A stretch of 6,452 nt of DNA from QYQD01 sp040754095 (GTDB taxonomy: Bacteria > Desulfobacterota > QYQD01): NCBI GenBank assembly GCA_040754095.1, contig JBFMFO010000046.1, forward strand, positions 1-6,452. Reading direction: 5' to 3'. Position numbers and translations under genes: made by a program. The notes under the pieces are model-generated. The model was not told the DNA's origin, did no database searches, and was given only the letters and a program-made list of their open reading frames with translations. The stretch's first letter is position 1, and every line of letters begins with the position of its first letter. Positions 1 to 6,411 of this stretch are shown piece by piece.

Positions 1-167
1 TTAAACGGGAGCGGGTCAATCGGACGATCTATCGAACCATGGACGCCGCCCGATCCGATGTTTTTGATTACATCGAGCGATTCCACAACCCTCGGATGCG
101 GCGTAGAGTCGCACAGCAGGATCAGAAGTTCTTGAGCCTTTTACAACCGTCCGTGAAAACGGGGTAG
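1..167 (+). CDS. IS3-family-like transposase, C-terminal end (partial at window edge)
   Basis: Reading from base 3, 54 codons stay open to a TAG at 165-167. The peptide begins KRERVNRTIYRT and continues with DVFDYIERFHNP. This is the C-terminal part of the IS3-family DDE integrase domain, just beyond the last catalytic glutamate, which would lie outside the window. The enzyme family cuts and joins the ends of the insertion sequence. After the NPR motif the usual RRRHSTLGYLSP-type ending is replaced by MRRRVAQQDQKF and a PSVKTG tail, which is either a known subgroup ending or a diverged one. Only the end is visible, so whether the element is complete cannot be judged. It runs convergently towards the polysaccharide genes and marks one border of the cluster. 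The family call is from motif memory and the subgroup is not assigned. Confidence 0.75.
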   Translation, partial: KRERVNRTIYRTMDAARSDVFDYIERFHNPRMRRRVAQQDQKFLSLLQPSVKTG

Positions 168-204
168 AACCCGGCTCACATGGTACCGGCAACACGGACG
201 GTTG
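144..204. repeat. 12-bp perfect inverted repeat at transposase end
   Basis: The arm CAACCGTCCGTG at 144-155 is exactly complementary to CACGGACGGTTG at 193-204, with 37 bases between. The left arm lies inside the last transposase codons and the right arm lies beyond the stop. It could be part of an insertion-sequence end, or a weak stem-loop between the two convergent transcription units; a GTTTTTC stretch follows at 211-217 on the plus strand. The repeat is seen directly and its role is not known. Confidence 0.5.
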
Positions 205-208
205 CGGG

Positions 209-230
209 GGAGTTTTTCAACGGCCTGTTA
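209..230. mobile_element. possible insertion-sequence terminus
   Basis: On the minus strand this segment reads CAGGCCGTTGAAAAACTC, which resembles a motif I remember from the outer ends of several proteobacterial insertion sequences (a GGCTGTTGAAAAACTC-like start). Read that way the element would lie to the left, with its outer edge almost touching the stop codon of the GT26 gene at 232-234. The matching far end is outside the window and no target-site duplication can be tested. This is a resemblance only. Confidence 0.3.
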
Positions 231-231
231 G

Positions 232-963
232 TCAGAGGCGATTGTCTCCTCCAGTCGATGCGTTATGGGGCTTGGGTAATTTCATTCTTAGCATGTCGAT
301 TGCAAATAGAAGGACGCCTGCGGGATAGGTTATGGCATATCGGCGAATAAGTTTTGGTTCATCAATTATGCGAAATAGCCAGCGTAGGTTAAGTTTATTC
401 GCCCAGTTGGGGTAATACTGGATGTGTTTGGCTGTTTGATGAAAAAAACCGCCGCAAGTGTATCCTGTTCCATTCCATCCGTGGTGCCTAAGTTCCAATA
501 GGAATAACTCCTGAAGGGGGGTTCCCATGCCGACAATAACGGTTTCAGGGTTCACCTTGGCAAGGTCCTCCAGGAGTGTCTTTATGGGGTTCGCTGTGTC
601 GAAGTAGCCATGGTGGCAGCCCAAAACATAAAGATCCGGAAACTTTTTCTTAATATTTAGGGAGGCTTTTTCTATTTCGTCAGCATGGGATCCGACAAAA
701 AAAATGGTTTTATTTTTGCTTGCGCATTCATTGAAAACCTCGGGCGCCATGGAGGTCATGTCAAAGCTTTTTCTTTCGATGTTTCGGAACCCGAAAAGAC
801 GTAGAAGTGTGACGAGTAAAAATCCGTCTAAATAAATATGATCAAATTGGCTATAAATGTCTGGTTTTTTTCTCAGTATGAAATATGAGTATGGGTTGAC
901 AAAGGTTGTGATCTTGGAGTTAAGCGCGTGATTGCTTGGTTTACGCGTAATAATTTCAAGCAT
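232..963 (-). CDS. WecG/TagA/CpsF-family (GT26) glycosyltransferase
   Basis: The family transfers an N-acetylhexosamine-type sugar (ManNAc or a relative) from a UDP donor to an undecaprenyl-diphosphate-linked acceptor on the cytoplasmic membrane face. From the ATG at 963 the product has 243 residues, normal for the family. Visible motifs are ITTFVNPYSY (18-27), LDG (45-47, with the likely catalytic Asp46), FFVGS (88-92), HHGYF (117-121), VGMGTPLQE (144-152, family form VGLGAPKQE) and CGGFF (170-174). The C-terminal NLRWLFRIIDEP (192-203) matches the family's NLEWLYRLLQEP-type tail, which contacts the membrane and lipid phosphate. The sugar specificity cannot be read. The ATG overlaps the end of the polymerase gene by 8 nt (ATGCTTGA), suggesting translational coupling. 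The alternative is a TTG at 987 (251 aa) with AGGAG ten bases upstream; the start is uncertain. This is the last cluster gene before the IS remnant. Confidence 0.88.
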   Translation of the reverse strand: MLEIITRKPSNHALNSKITTFVNPYSYFILRKKPDIYSQFDHIYLDGFLLVTLLRLFGFRNIERKSFDMTSMAPEVFNECASKNKTIFFVGSHADEIEKASLNIKKKFPDLYVLGCHHGYFDTANPIKTLLEDLAKVNPETVIVGMGTPLQELFLLELRHHGWNGTGYTCGGFFHQTAKHIQYYPNWANKLNLRWLFRIIDEPKLIRRYAITYPAGVLLFAIDMLRMKLPKPHNASTGGDNRL

Positions 964-2116
964 GTTGGTTATTGTTGTGCTGTCCAAGGATGTAATGCTC
1001 CTGTCTGCTTAAAGGGGGTGTGAGGGTGTAAGAAACGATGAGGGCGAGAATAAGGAAATAAGAGTAAATCATATTGTGCATAAATGCTGTGAGGGTGAGC
1101 AGGCCCAAGACCTGGCTGGTACGGGTATGCCGAGAGAGTAGGTAAATAAGTGTCAAATGAAGAGCCAATCCCAGGAAGCCGAAGTCATGGAGAATGCGCA
1201 TGAAGTCGCTATGAGGGAGAAGGTCTATGCCTGCGGTTTTTATGACTTCGTTGCGGGCCGATTCTGCACCGATGCCAAATATTTTATGTGTCCAGTCGGA
1301 TTGGTTGAATGAGTTGAAGGTGATGTCGAATAGATAGGTGCGCGTCTCGTAGGAGTTGTCAGTGGAAATTTCGTGGCTGTGATGAATCTGCTCAACGCCT
1401 GCGTGCTTTGAGAGAATCCCATAAACATAGTAGAGCGACCCAAGCATGATGGTTGTCATTGTGTATAGGAAGGCATAGGTCGATGTGCGAAATGGTCTGT
1501 TTATAAAAGTGTATATTAGGACAATAGGAAGAAATGCGATGCTTAGCCGAGTGTCCGTCATGAGGCAAATCAATGAGGTGGCGGCAAACGCGGCGTATTT
1601 GGTTAATCTATGCGGGTTCTCCATTATGAATAATGCATAGCATGCGATAAGCCACACGGAAAAAACCGTGGGGCTTGGGAATAGAAATTTGTATCTCCCT
1701 TGTTCATTGGTGAGGTCGGGTAAAAGAGTTCCGAGTGCTGCGCCCAGGAGCGTAACGAGAAAAAAGAATTTGGTTGTGTTGGTTTGGTTCGCTACTGGGG
1801 GGGGGGGGGTCAGGATAACCAAGAACGCAAGCAGGGCATAAATGTAAAATAAAAAAGGTTTGAATTCTCCTGTCATAAATGCGGAAATTCCAGTGAGCAG
1901 TGAAAGGCCAAGAAGCGGGGCAAGTATCAATGCGTCATAAAACTTAAATGCGCTACGGTCCGTAATGTTTGCGCTCCAAGTCAATAATATAACTGTGATA
2001 TATGCAAAAAACCAAAGATGATCAAACTTGTAGTCGCCTGGAAACAGCGGATTAAGGTAGGATAGGGGTAATAATAGGATTGCAGCGAATGTGGCGTAAA
2101 CAGTCGTTTTTTTCAT
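956..2116 (-). CDS. wzy: Wzy-type O-antigen/polysaccharide polymerase with internal poly-C tract
   Basis: Integral inner-membrane protein of 386 residues with about 12 hydrophobic segments. A large polar loop, taken to be periplasmic, spans about 236-310 and carries ETRTYLFD (257-264), FGIGAES (280-286) and PHSDFMRILHDFGFLG (301-316). That layout and the GxG...HxxF...GxxG pattern fit the Wzy/WaaL superfamily, which joins undecaprenyl-linked repeat units (Wzy) or ligates the polymer to lipid A core (WaaL). Wzy is preferred because a flippase and repeat-unit transferases share the cluster, but sequence divergence leaves the ligase possible. The start at 2116 (MKKTTVYATF) is chosen because it lies 5 nt after the stop of the preceding gene and begins the first membrane helix. 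An upstream in-frame start at 2188 would overlap that gene by 67 nt and add a polar extension. Residues 103-107 (TPPPP) are encoded by 13 consecutive C bases in a loop between two helices. There is no clear ribosome site, so coupling to the upstream gene is likely. Confidence 0.82.
   Translation of the reverse strand: MKKTTVYATFAAILLLPLSYLNPLFPGDYKFDHLWFFAYITVILLTWSANITDRSAFKFYDALILAPLLGLSLLTGISAFMTGEFKPFLFYIYALLAFLVILTPPPPVANQTNTTKFFFLVTLLGAALGTLLPDLTNEQGRYKFLFPSPTVFSVWLIACYALFIMENPHRLTKYAAFAATSLICLMTDTRLSIAFLPIVLIYTFINRPFRTSTYAFLYTMTTIMLGSLYYVYGILSKHAGVEQIHHSHEISTDNSYETRTYLFDITFNSFNQSDWTHKIFGIGAESARNEVIKTAGIDLLPHSDFMRILHDFGFLGLALHLTLIYLLSRHTRTSQVLGLLTLTAFMHNMIYSYFLILALIVSYTLTPPLSRQEHYILGQHNNNQHA
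1797..1809 (-). repeat. C13 homopolymer tract, candidate phase-variation switch
   Basis: Thirteen uninterrupted G bases on the plus strand read as C13 in the coding strand of the polymerase gene. As given, it is in frame: ACC, three CCC codons and CCA give TPPPP. With 12 C the reading becomes CAG then TAG and the protein ends after 107 residues. With 14 C it runs out of frame to a TGA at 1706-1704 after 137 residues. Changes of three C would only add or remove a proline in a short inter-helix loop. Tracts of this kind slip during replication and drive on/off switching of surface-polysaccharide genes in several pathogens. Actual slippage here is inferred, not shown. Confidence 0.8.
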
Positions 2117-2121
2117 GCTGA

Positions 2122-3213
2122 TCACGTCTGCATTGACCTTGGTTTGGCGATGACTTGAATTCCGGATCCTACAAGAGTCTTTCTGCAATCCGCCTGTTTC
2201 TTCCGGGAGCGTGGTGGCAAAGCGTCAAAAGCACTAAAAATATGAGGGGCGGCGCGCATGTGAGATGCGTTGATGATGGCGGAAGATGTAATCGAGGCGA
2301 TACAAAGAAAACGAATGCCGCCCAGGAAGTATGTTTCAATTGGGGTGGGATCAGAAAGTTGCTGTATGGGGAGCCCGCTCTGCTCCCTTATGATTCTCTG
2401 TCTTTCCAAGAAAAGCTCAGGTTTCTCTGCTGGATGCTTTTTTACATAAACGATTCGGCATCCGGTTTTAGCAACGGCTTTCCCTAGTTCGGTGTATATG
2501 GTGATTTCATCATTGCTCGATGCTAGACCGTACTCATGGAGTGGTTGTGTGAGTATTAAGCCGTCATTGAAGATATCGCTATTGATTAAGTTCGGAGGAA
2601 TGGCTTGATTCAAGTAAGCCTGATAGGCATGATTAATAGTAATTAATTTTATTTTTTGCCTGTTCTGTATCTGTGGGAAAGCGTCTTTAGATAGTGCCCA
2701 GTAGTCTGATGCGGGGGTTTGGCCGATCCCGTGAGGGTTTGTGTAATGTTTGCCAAGTATTGCGCGGTAGAATAATTTTCTGAATAAAACTTTTGGCCAT
2801 GGGTTCATGCCTCTGTTGTTGATATAAGAAGCCATGCCGTCTTCAAATAAATTAATGTGGCCTTGACCAAGCTGAGACATTACCCATTGATGTGTCCAGT
2901 CAGTGTCATTTGCTAAAAACCATTCAATGCTTCTAGGGCGGTATCTGTCTAGCTGCTCTTTGCGCCACGAGGTGAGTTCTCTTATTTTTGCTGTGGCGCG
3001 CCAGTGCCCTTTTGTCGGTATTCTTGTTACTAAGCTCCATGTTTTTTTAAATATAAGTCGCTCTGCATCTTTTGAACGCGCTGTATTGGTTAGTATTAGA
3101 ACTCTCTCGTGCTCCGATCTGGTTTGGTTCATGGCTATCATATGGGCAAGCATGACATGATAGGGTGTGGCGCAAATATATATTTGACATGGAGTTCTGG
3201 TGTTGATGTGCAT
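2122..3213 (-). CDS. putative sialyltransferase/polysialyltransferase-like glycosyltransferase (GT52/GT38-type motifs)
   Basis: A soluble-looking protein of 363 residues. The N-terminal strand QIYICATPYHVMLA (10-23) resembles the start of alpha-2,8-polysialyltransferase and GT52 proteins. Three short motifs characteristic of bacterial sialyltransferases are present in order: FEDG (123-126, the D/E-D/E-G motif holding the catalytic acid), KKHP (258-261, the HP motif that contacts CMP) and the serine pair in SITSSAIINA (307-316). LTQPLHEYG (221-229) also fits the family, where a TQPL-type strand opens the nucleotide-binding domain. This suggests a CMP-sialic or other CMP-nonulosonic acid transferase, but donor, acceptor and linkage cannot be read, and no CMP-sugar synthesis gene lies in the window. 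The start at 3213 is the only ATG before the conserved first strand. No Shine-Dalgarno sequence is visible. The stop is 5 nt before the polymerase start. Confidence 0.68.
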   Translation of the reverse strand: MHINTRTPCQIYICATPYHVMLAHMIAMNQTRSEHERVLILTNTARSKDAERLIFKKTWSLVTRIPTKGHWRATAKIRELTSWRKEQLDRYRPRSIEWFLANDTDWTHQWVMSQLGQGHINLFEDGMASYINNRGMNPWPKVLFRKLFYRAILGKHYTNPHGIGQTPASDYWALSKDAFPQIQNRQKIKLITINHAYQAYLNQAIPPNLINSDIFNDGLILTQPLHEYGLASSNDEITIYTELGKAVAKTGCRIVYVKKHPAEKPELFLERQRIIREQSGLPIQQLSDPTPIETYFLGGIRFLCIASITSSAIINASHMRAAPHIFSAFDALPPRSRKKQADCRKTLVGSGIQVIAKPRSMQT

Positions 3214-3245
3214 TTGTATTTTTATTTAGAAGTTGCTTTTATGTA

Positions 3246-3251
3246 ATTATA
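3246..3251 (-). promoter_or_regulatory. candidate -10 box for the three distal genes
   Basis: The minus strand reads a perfect TATAAT at 3251-3246, about 33 bases before the ATG of the sialyltransferase-like gene, which would leave a leader of roughly 25 bases. No good -35 hexamer sits 16-18 bases upstream, and there is no TGn extension. The 470-bp gap above makes a separate promoter plausible. The surrounding AT-rich sequence makes a chance match possible. Confidence 0.33.
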
Positions 3252-3348
3252 ATCCCAGTGGCTTTGTAGGTGTTATTGCTTGTATGATCCACGTCCGTTT
3301 CAGGTTGGGCGGGGGGCTTGGTTCTTGGCCTTGACCGCTTTGCTTTGC

Positions 3349-3364
3349 TTCGAGCGCGCTCGAA
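3349..3364. repeat. 16-bp perfect palindrome
   Basis: TTCGAGCGCGCTCGAA is its own reverse complement. On the plus strand an A-run and TTTCG follow. On the minus strand, the direction of transcription here, the T-run lies before the stem, so it does not have the form of an intrinsic terminator. It could be a dimeric-protein operator or a cruciform-prone site about 135 bases upstream of the sialyltransferase-like gene. The palindrome is seen directly and its function is unknown. Confidence 0.5.
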
Positions 3365-3683
3365 AAAAATTTCGCCCGAATTCTGTGGGTGCGTTGAGTG
3401 ATCTCATGTTATTCATCGACTGGATCACAATCCATTTGGAAGGCTGGTTCTAGTTTGGTCTCTCCCCCGTGCTTCCACTCCGATCGAATAATGTGCCGCG
3501 CGGGCATGCTGTTATCCATGCTCGCTCGCATGGCCCCTCAGCCCCCAAACCTCGTGTCTGCGCATCCGCTGCTGGATGTGTGCAGGAAAGCCGTTAGTCG
3601 GTGACTTGTTAATGAAAATTACAGAATGCAGGGCTGGTCGGAGACGCATGGGTGGGAGGCTGGTTATGAAGTAGATGGTTGAT

Positions 3684-4940
3684 TTATGTTGTTGAAACGT
3701 TTTGTTTGTTCCACGGTCTGTTAACGTAGAAATACAGTTTAAAGCATCCGATCCATGTGAACGCGACTATCAGTGCTAGCGGGACAGTGTGCAAGGGGTT
3801 CCATGTGGTTGTTGCGACTATTGTTCCGATAAAAATGATTAGTGCAGAGATATGTGCGGCAAGGATGATTTGGTCATTTTTTTTGGCGTATAGTCCGAAG
3901 TGCGGAAGTGTGCTGATGTTGTAAATGACTGAAGCTATCAAGAGGAGCCACAATAATGATAGGTGTTCATTATATATTTGGCGTCCGTTCCAGTGAAGAA
4001 TGTGGGGTGCTATTAGGGCGATCATGATGGCTAGTCCGACTGCCACAACTATGGTTGACCAAATCATCTCTTTATAAATGCGTGTGTACATAACATCATC
4101 ACCCTGCGTGTGGGCAATAATCAATCTAGGGTAAAGAAAAGAAAATACCGCCGCATCCATGAAGTTGATGATGGCCATGGCCATGCCTGCGTACAGAACA
4201 TACACACCTAGCATTTCTGGTCCATTGATGTGTTGAAAAATAAATCGATCAATGGTTGTCAGTGCCTTGAAAGACAGTGTTGCTAGAAGAAATAGAAGAC
4301 CGGTTTTAAAACCTCGCGTAAGCCAGGCACGGTCCAAAGGCCATGTGCGCCATGGCTTAACCTCGTTGTGGATTCCTCTTAAGCCTGCGATGATCGCTAT
4401 TGCGACGCCAATGGCCCAAGCTTGAAAGGTTGTCTCGAGTGTTCTTGCTTCAGGGTTTAGCCACATGATCATCAGCAATACCCACACCCATGCTCCCATT
4501 CGCAGGAATAGTATACAACTGGCAAGGAGTAGGCGCTGCATGGCTACGAGGAGGCGATTGATTTCCTGAGCGACGTGTTCTAATATTAGTAAAATGTAAA
4601 ACCAGAACACCAAGTGAATCGGAAGAAGCTGCATCGAGAAGAGAAGCAGGAGGGCTGGCATTAGGGTGATGTATAGTATGCTTATGGCTATGGCCTGGTG
4701 TTGCAATACAAAGGACCATCGTTCCTTTGGAAGTGCAAGCAATTCTCGTTGGCTATAGGTGTAGTAGTCGCCGCCTATCACTAGGACGCCAAATGCAATG
4801 GTGCTAAGGACCAGTCCAAGTAGCCCTAGATCCACTGGCTCGATCAGTTTTGCTAGGACTATGATAAGAGCAAATCGACTTCCCATTGCTAGTGCTCTAA
4901 GTGCCACGTTTAGAAGTCGTGGTGCTAAGCGCTTAAACAT
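3684..4940 (-). CDS. wzx: Wzx-type polysaccharide flippase (oligosaccharide-lipid translocase)
   Basis: A 418-residue inner-membrane protein with about 12 hydrophobic segments, roughly at 12-30, 36-56, 82-103, 106-122, 138-160, 172-188, 211-229, 244-264, 293-312, 326-342, 356-377 and 384-405. This is the size and topology of the MATE/MVF-related polysaccharide exporters that flip undecaprenyl-diphosphate-linked repeat units to the periplasmic side for polymerisation. The N-terminal pattern, an amphipathic start, then LAKLIEPVDLGLLGL (29-43) and GGDYYTYSQREL (56-67), matches the family's LA..L.P.D.G......F and G....... repeats. TTIDRFIFQHING (228-240) matches the D+..... motif in the middle of the protein. 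The start at 4940 has AGGA ten bases upstream, a weak but usable ribosome site. A 189-nt AT-rich spacer separates it from ugd, so it may have its own promoter. Substrate cannot be predicted. Confidence 0.87.
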   Translation of the reverse strand: MFKRLAPRLLNVALRALAMGSRFALIIVLAKLIEPVDLGLLGLVLSTIAFGVLVIGGDYYTYSQRELLALPKERWSFVLQHQAIAISILYITLMPALLLLFSMQLLPIHLVFWFYILLILEHVAQEINRLLVAMQRLLLASCILFLRMGAWVWVLLMIMWLNPEARTLETTFQAWAIGVAIAIIAGLRGIHNEVKPWRTWPLDRAWLTRGFKTGLLFLLATLSFKALTTIDRFIFQHINGPEMLGVYVLYAGMAMAIINFMDAAVFSFLYPRLIIAHTQGDDVMYTRIYKEMIWSTIVVAVGLAIMIALIAPHILHWNGRQIYNEHLSLLWLLLIASVIYNISTLPHFGLYAKKNDQIILAAHISALIIFIGTIVATTTWNPLHTVPLALIVAFTWIGCFKLYFYVNRPWNKQNVSTT

Positions 4941-5129
4941 AGAGGTGTTGTCCTAAATATTTTAAAATACCTTTCCTTGCTTTTTTGGTCACTTCGTGGG
5001 TGTTTGGCAGTAGCATATTTATATCGGTGGAGTGCTAATCTAAAGATTAGTTGCATGTGCTGTTTTTTTGAAGTTATTATTTTAATTATGTCGTAAGCAG
5101 ATAATGCTTTTTTGGGTGCTCTTTGAGTT
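4941..5129. other. AT-rich spacer between ugd and the flippase gene
   Basis: The change from GC-rich ugd to AT-rich sequence occurs at the ugd stop. The spacer contains a small hairpin (CTAATC/GATTAG with loop TAAA, 5035-5050) and a 12-bp palindrome TATTTTAAAATA (4958-4969) just upstream of the flippase ribosome site. Several A/T-rich hexamers resemble -10 boxes, including TATAAA on the minus strand, but none has a good -35 partner, so no promoter is called. No intrinsic terminator follows ugd. It may mark the junction between a conserved gene and an acquired block. Confidence 0.4.
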
Positions 5130-6296
5130 TCAATCGCTTCCGAAAAGATCGCGGGTGTAGACCTTATCTCCCACATCCCGAATGCTGTCGGTCATGCGGT
5201 TGGCGACGATGACGTCCGAAGTCCGCTTGAACTCGTCGAGGTCCCTGATGATCCGCGAATTGAAGAAGGTCTCCTCCTGCAACACCGGCTCGTAGATCAC
5301 GACCTCAATGCCCTTGGCCTTGATCCGCTTCATGATTCCCTGGATGGAGGAGGCGCGGAAATTGTCCGAGCCTGCCTTCATGATCAGTCGGTAGATGCCG
5401 ACCACCTTCGGCTTGCGGCGGATGATCGAGTCCGCGATGAAGTCCTTACGGGTGGCGTTGGCCTCGACGATGGCGTGGATCAGGTTCTGCGGCACGTCGC
5501 GGTAGTTGGCTAAGAGTTGCTTGGTGTCCTTGGGCAGGCAGTAGCCGCCGTAGCCGAAGCTTGGGTTGTTGTAGCCCTGGCCGATGCGTGGGTCGAGGCA
5601 GACCCCGTCGATGATCTGGCGGGTATCCAGGTCGTGGCTGGCGGCGTAGGTGTCGAGTTCGTTGAAGAAGGCCACGCGCATGGCGAGGTAGGTGTTGGCG
5701 AACAGCTTGATCGCCTCGGCCTCGGTGGGGTGGGTGAAGAGGACGGGGATGTCCTCCTTGCGCGCGCCTTGCACCAGCAGTTGGGCGAAGCGTTCCGCAC
5801 GCTCAGACTTCTCGCCCACGATGATGCGTGAGGGGTAGAGGTTGTCGTGCAGGGCGCGGCCCTCGCGCAGGAATTCCGGGGAGAAGAGGATGCTCTCCGT
5901 GCCCATCTCCCGTTTGATGCGTTCGGTGTAGCCGACCGGGACGGTGGACTTGATCACCATGACCGCGTTCGGGTTGATGGCCAGCACGTCGCGGATGACG
6001 GCCTCGACCGAGCGGGTGTCGAAGTGGTTGGTGTCCGGGTCGTAGTCGGTCGGGGTGGCGATGATGACGAATTCGGCGTCGCGGTAGGCCTCCTCCTTGT
6101 CCAGCGTGGCGCGGAAGTGGAGATCATCGCGCTGCAGGAAGGCCTCGATTTCGGCGTCGACGATGGGCGAGCGGCCCTCGTTCAGCATCGCGACCTTCTC
6201 CGCCACGATGTCCAGCGCTACCACCTCGTGGTGCTGGGCCAGCAGCAGTGCGTTGGAAAGGCCTACGTATCCGGTTCCGGCGACGGCGATTTTCAT
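5130..6296 (-). CDS. ugd: UDP-glucose 6-dehydrogenase
   Basis: Oxidises UDP-glucose to UDP-glucuronate with two NAD+ in the cytoplasm, feeding polysaccharide synthesis. The product is 388 residues, the length of E. coli Ugd, and aligns with it from MKI.. to the shared ending VYTRDLFGSD. Motifs: Rossmann GTGYVG (7-12), Asp29 at the end of beta-2, IIATPTDYD (78-86), KSTVPVG (116-122), FSPEFLREG (138-146), Lys197 and Asn201 in AIKLFANTY, and GYGGYCLPKD (248-257) with the catalytic Cys253 and Asp257. The start at 6296 is chosen because it begins the Rossmann strand; the frame stays open to 6449, but that extension is unlike any Ugd. No clear Shine-Dalgarno lies before this ATG. The gene is clearly more GC-rich than the cluster to its left and is probably the more stable, chromosomal-type member of the locus. 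Confidence 0.97.
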   Translation of the reverse strand: MKIAVAGTGYVGLSNALLLAQHHEVVALDIVAEKVAMLNEGRSPIVDAEIEAFLQRDDLHFRATLDKEEAYRDAEFVIIATPTDYDPDTNHFDTRSVEAVIRDVLAINPNAVMVIKSTVPVGYTERIKREMGTESILFSPEFLREGRALHDNLYPSRIIVGEKSERAERFAQLLVQGARKEDIPVLFTHPTEAEAIKLFANTYLAMRVAFFNELDTYAASHDLDTRQIIDGVCLDPRIGQGYNNPSFGYGGYCLPKDTKQLLANYRDVPQNLIHAIVEANATRKDFIADSIIRRKPKVVGIYRLIMKAGSDNFRASSIQGIMKRIKAKGIEVVIYEPVLQEETFFNSRIIRDLDEFKRTSDVIVANRMTDSIRDVGDKVYTRDLFGSD

Positions 6297-6411
6297 GATG
6301 CGGCAGGATGTGGGGGGAAGAGGTAAGGAGGGATACACACTGCGCTGAAGCGTTGGATGCTGGCGGTCATCATCTTTTCCGTGTGGCGGACTGTGCGATG
6401 AGGGGTGTAAG

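Larger units (their letters stand above)
3214..3683. other. 470-bp intergenic region without a convincing gene
   Basis: This is by far the longest gap between cluster genes. It holds the TATAAT box, the palindrome at 3349-3364, a 6-bp-arm hairpin (CCATGC/GCATGG, 3516-3533) and a GC-richer middle portion unlike the AT-rich edges. On the minus strand two short ORFs overlap out of frame: 3649-3512 (45 codons, starting MRLRPALHSVIF) and 3531-3409 (40 codons, with HIIRSEWKHGGE). Neither matches a family I recognise, and neither has a convincing ribosome site. They could be the decayed remains of a lost glycosyltransferase or modification gene, or chance ORFs. No RNA gene or intrinsic terminator was recognised. 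Confidence 0.45.

Noticed and set aside
697..704. Run of 8 T in the coding strand of the GT26 gene (and a similar run of 8 A in wzx at 3877-3884)
   Set aside because: Eight-base A/T runs are common in AT-rich genes and encode ordinary FF and KKN residues. They are too short to propose as phase switches beside the C13 tract.
2155..3160. Plus-strand ORFs 2155-2487 and 2903-3160
   Set aside because: They lie opposite the sialyltransferase-like gene, have no recognisable domain, and the minus frame carries ordered family motifs.
3349..3370. Intrinsic terminator at the 16-bp palindrome
   Set aside because: For minus-strand transcription the T-run precedes the stem, and on the plus strand an A-run follows it. 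Neither has the stem-then-T form.
3398..3604. Plus-strand 68-codon ORF in the 470-bp gap
   Set aside because: No ribosome site, no recognised domain, and opposite in direction to all neighbours. A chance open frame is the simpler reading.
4925..5176. Minus-strand 83-codon ORF bridging ugd and the flippase
   Set aside because: It overlaps both genes out of frame and its translation shows no family pattern. Most of it is AT-rich spacer.
5510..6348. Open frames on both strands overlapping ugd (plus 5517-5831, 5847-6326, 6097-6348; minus 5510-5800)
   Set aside because: They are low-complexity Gly/Val/Asp-, Ala/Ser- or Pro/Thr-rich translations opposite or inside a strongly supported ugd, typical shadows of GC-rich coding sequence.
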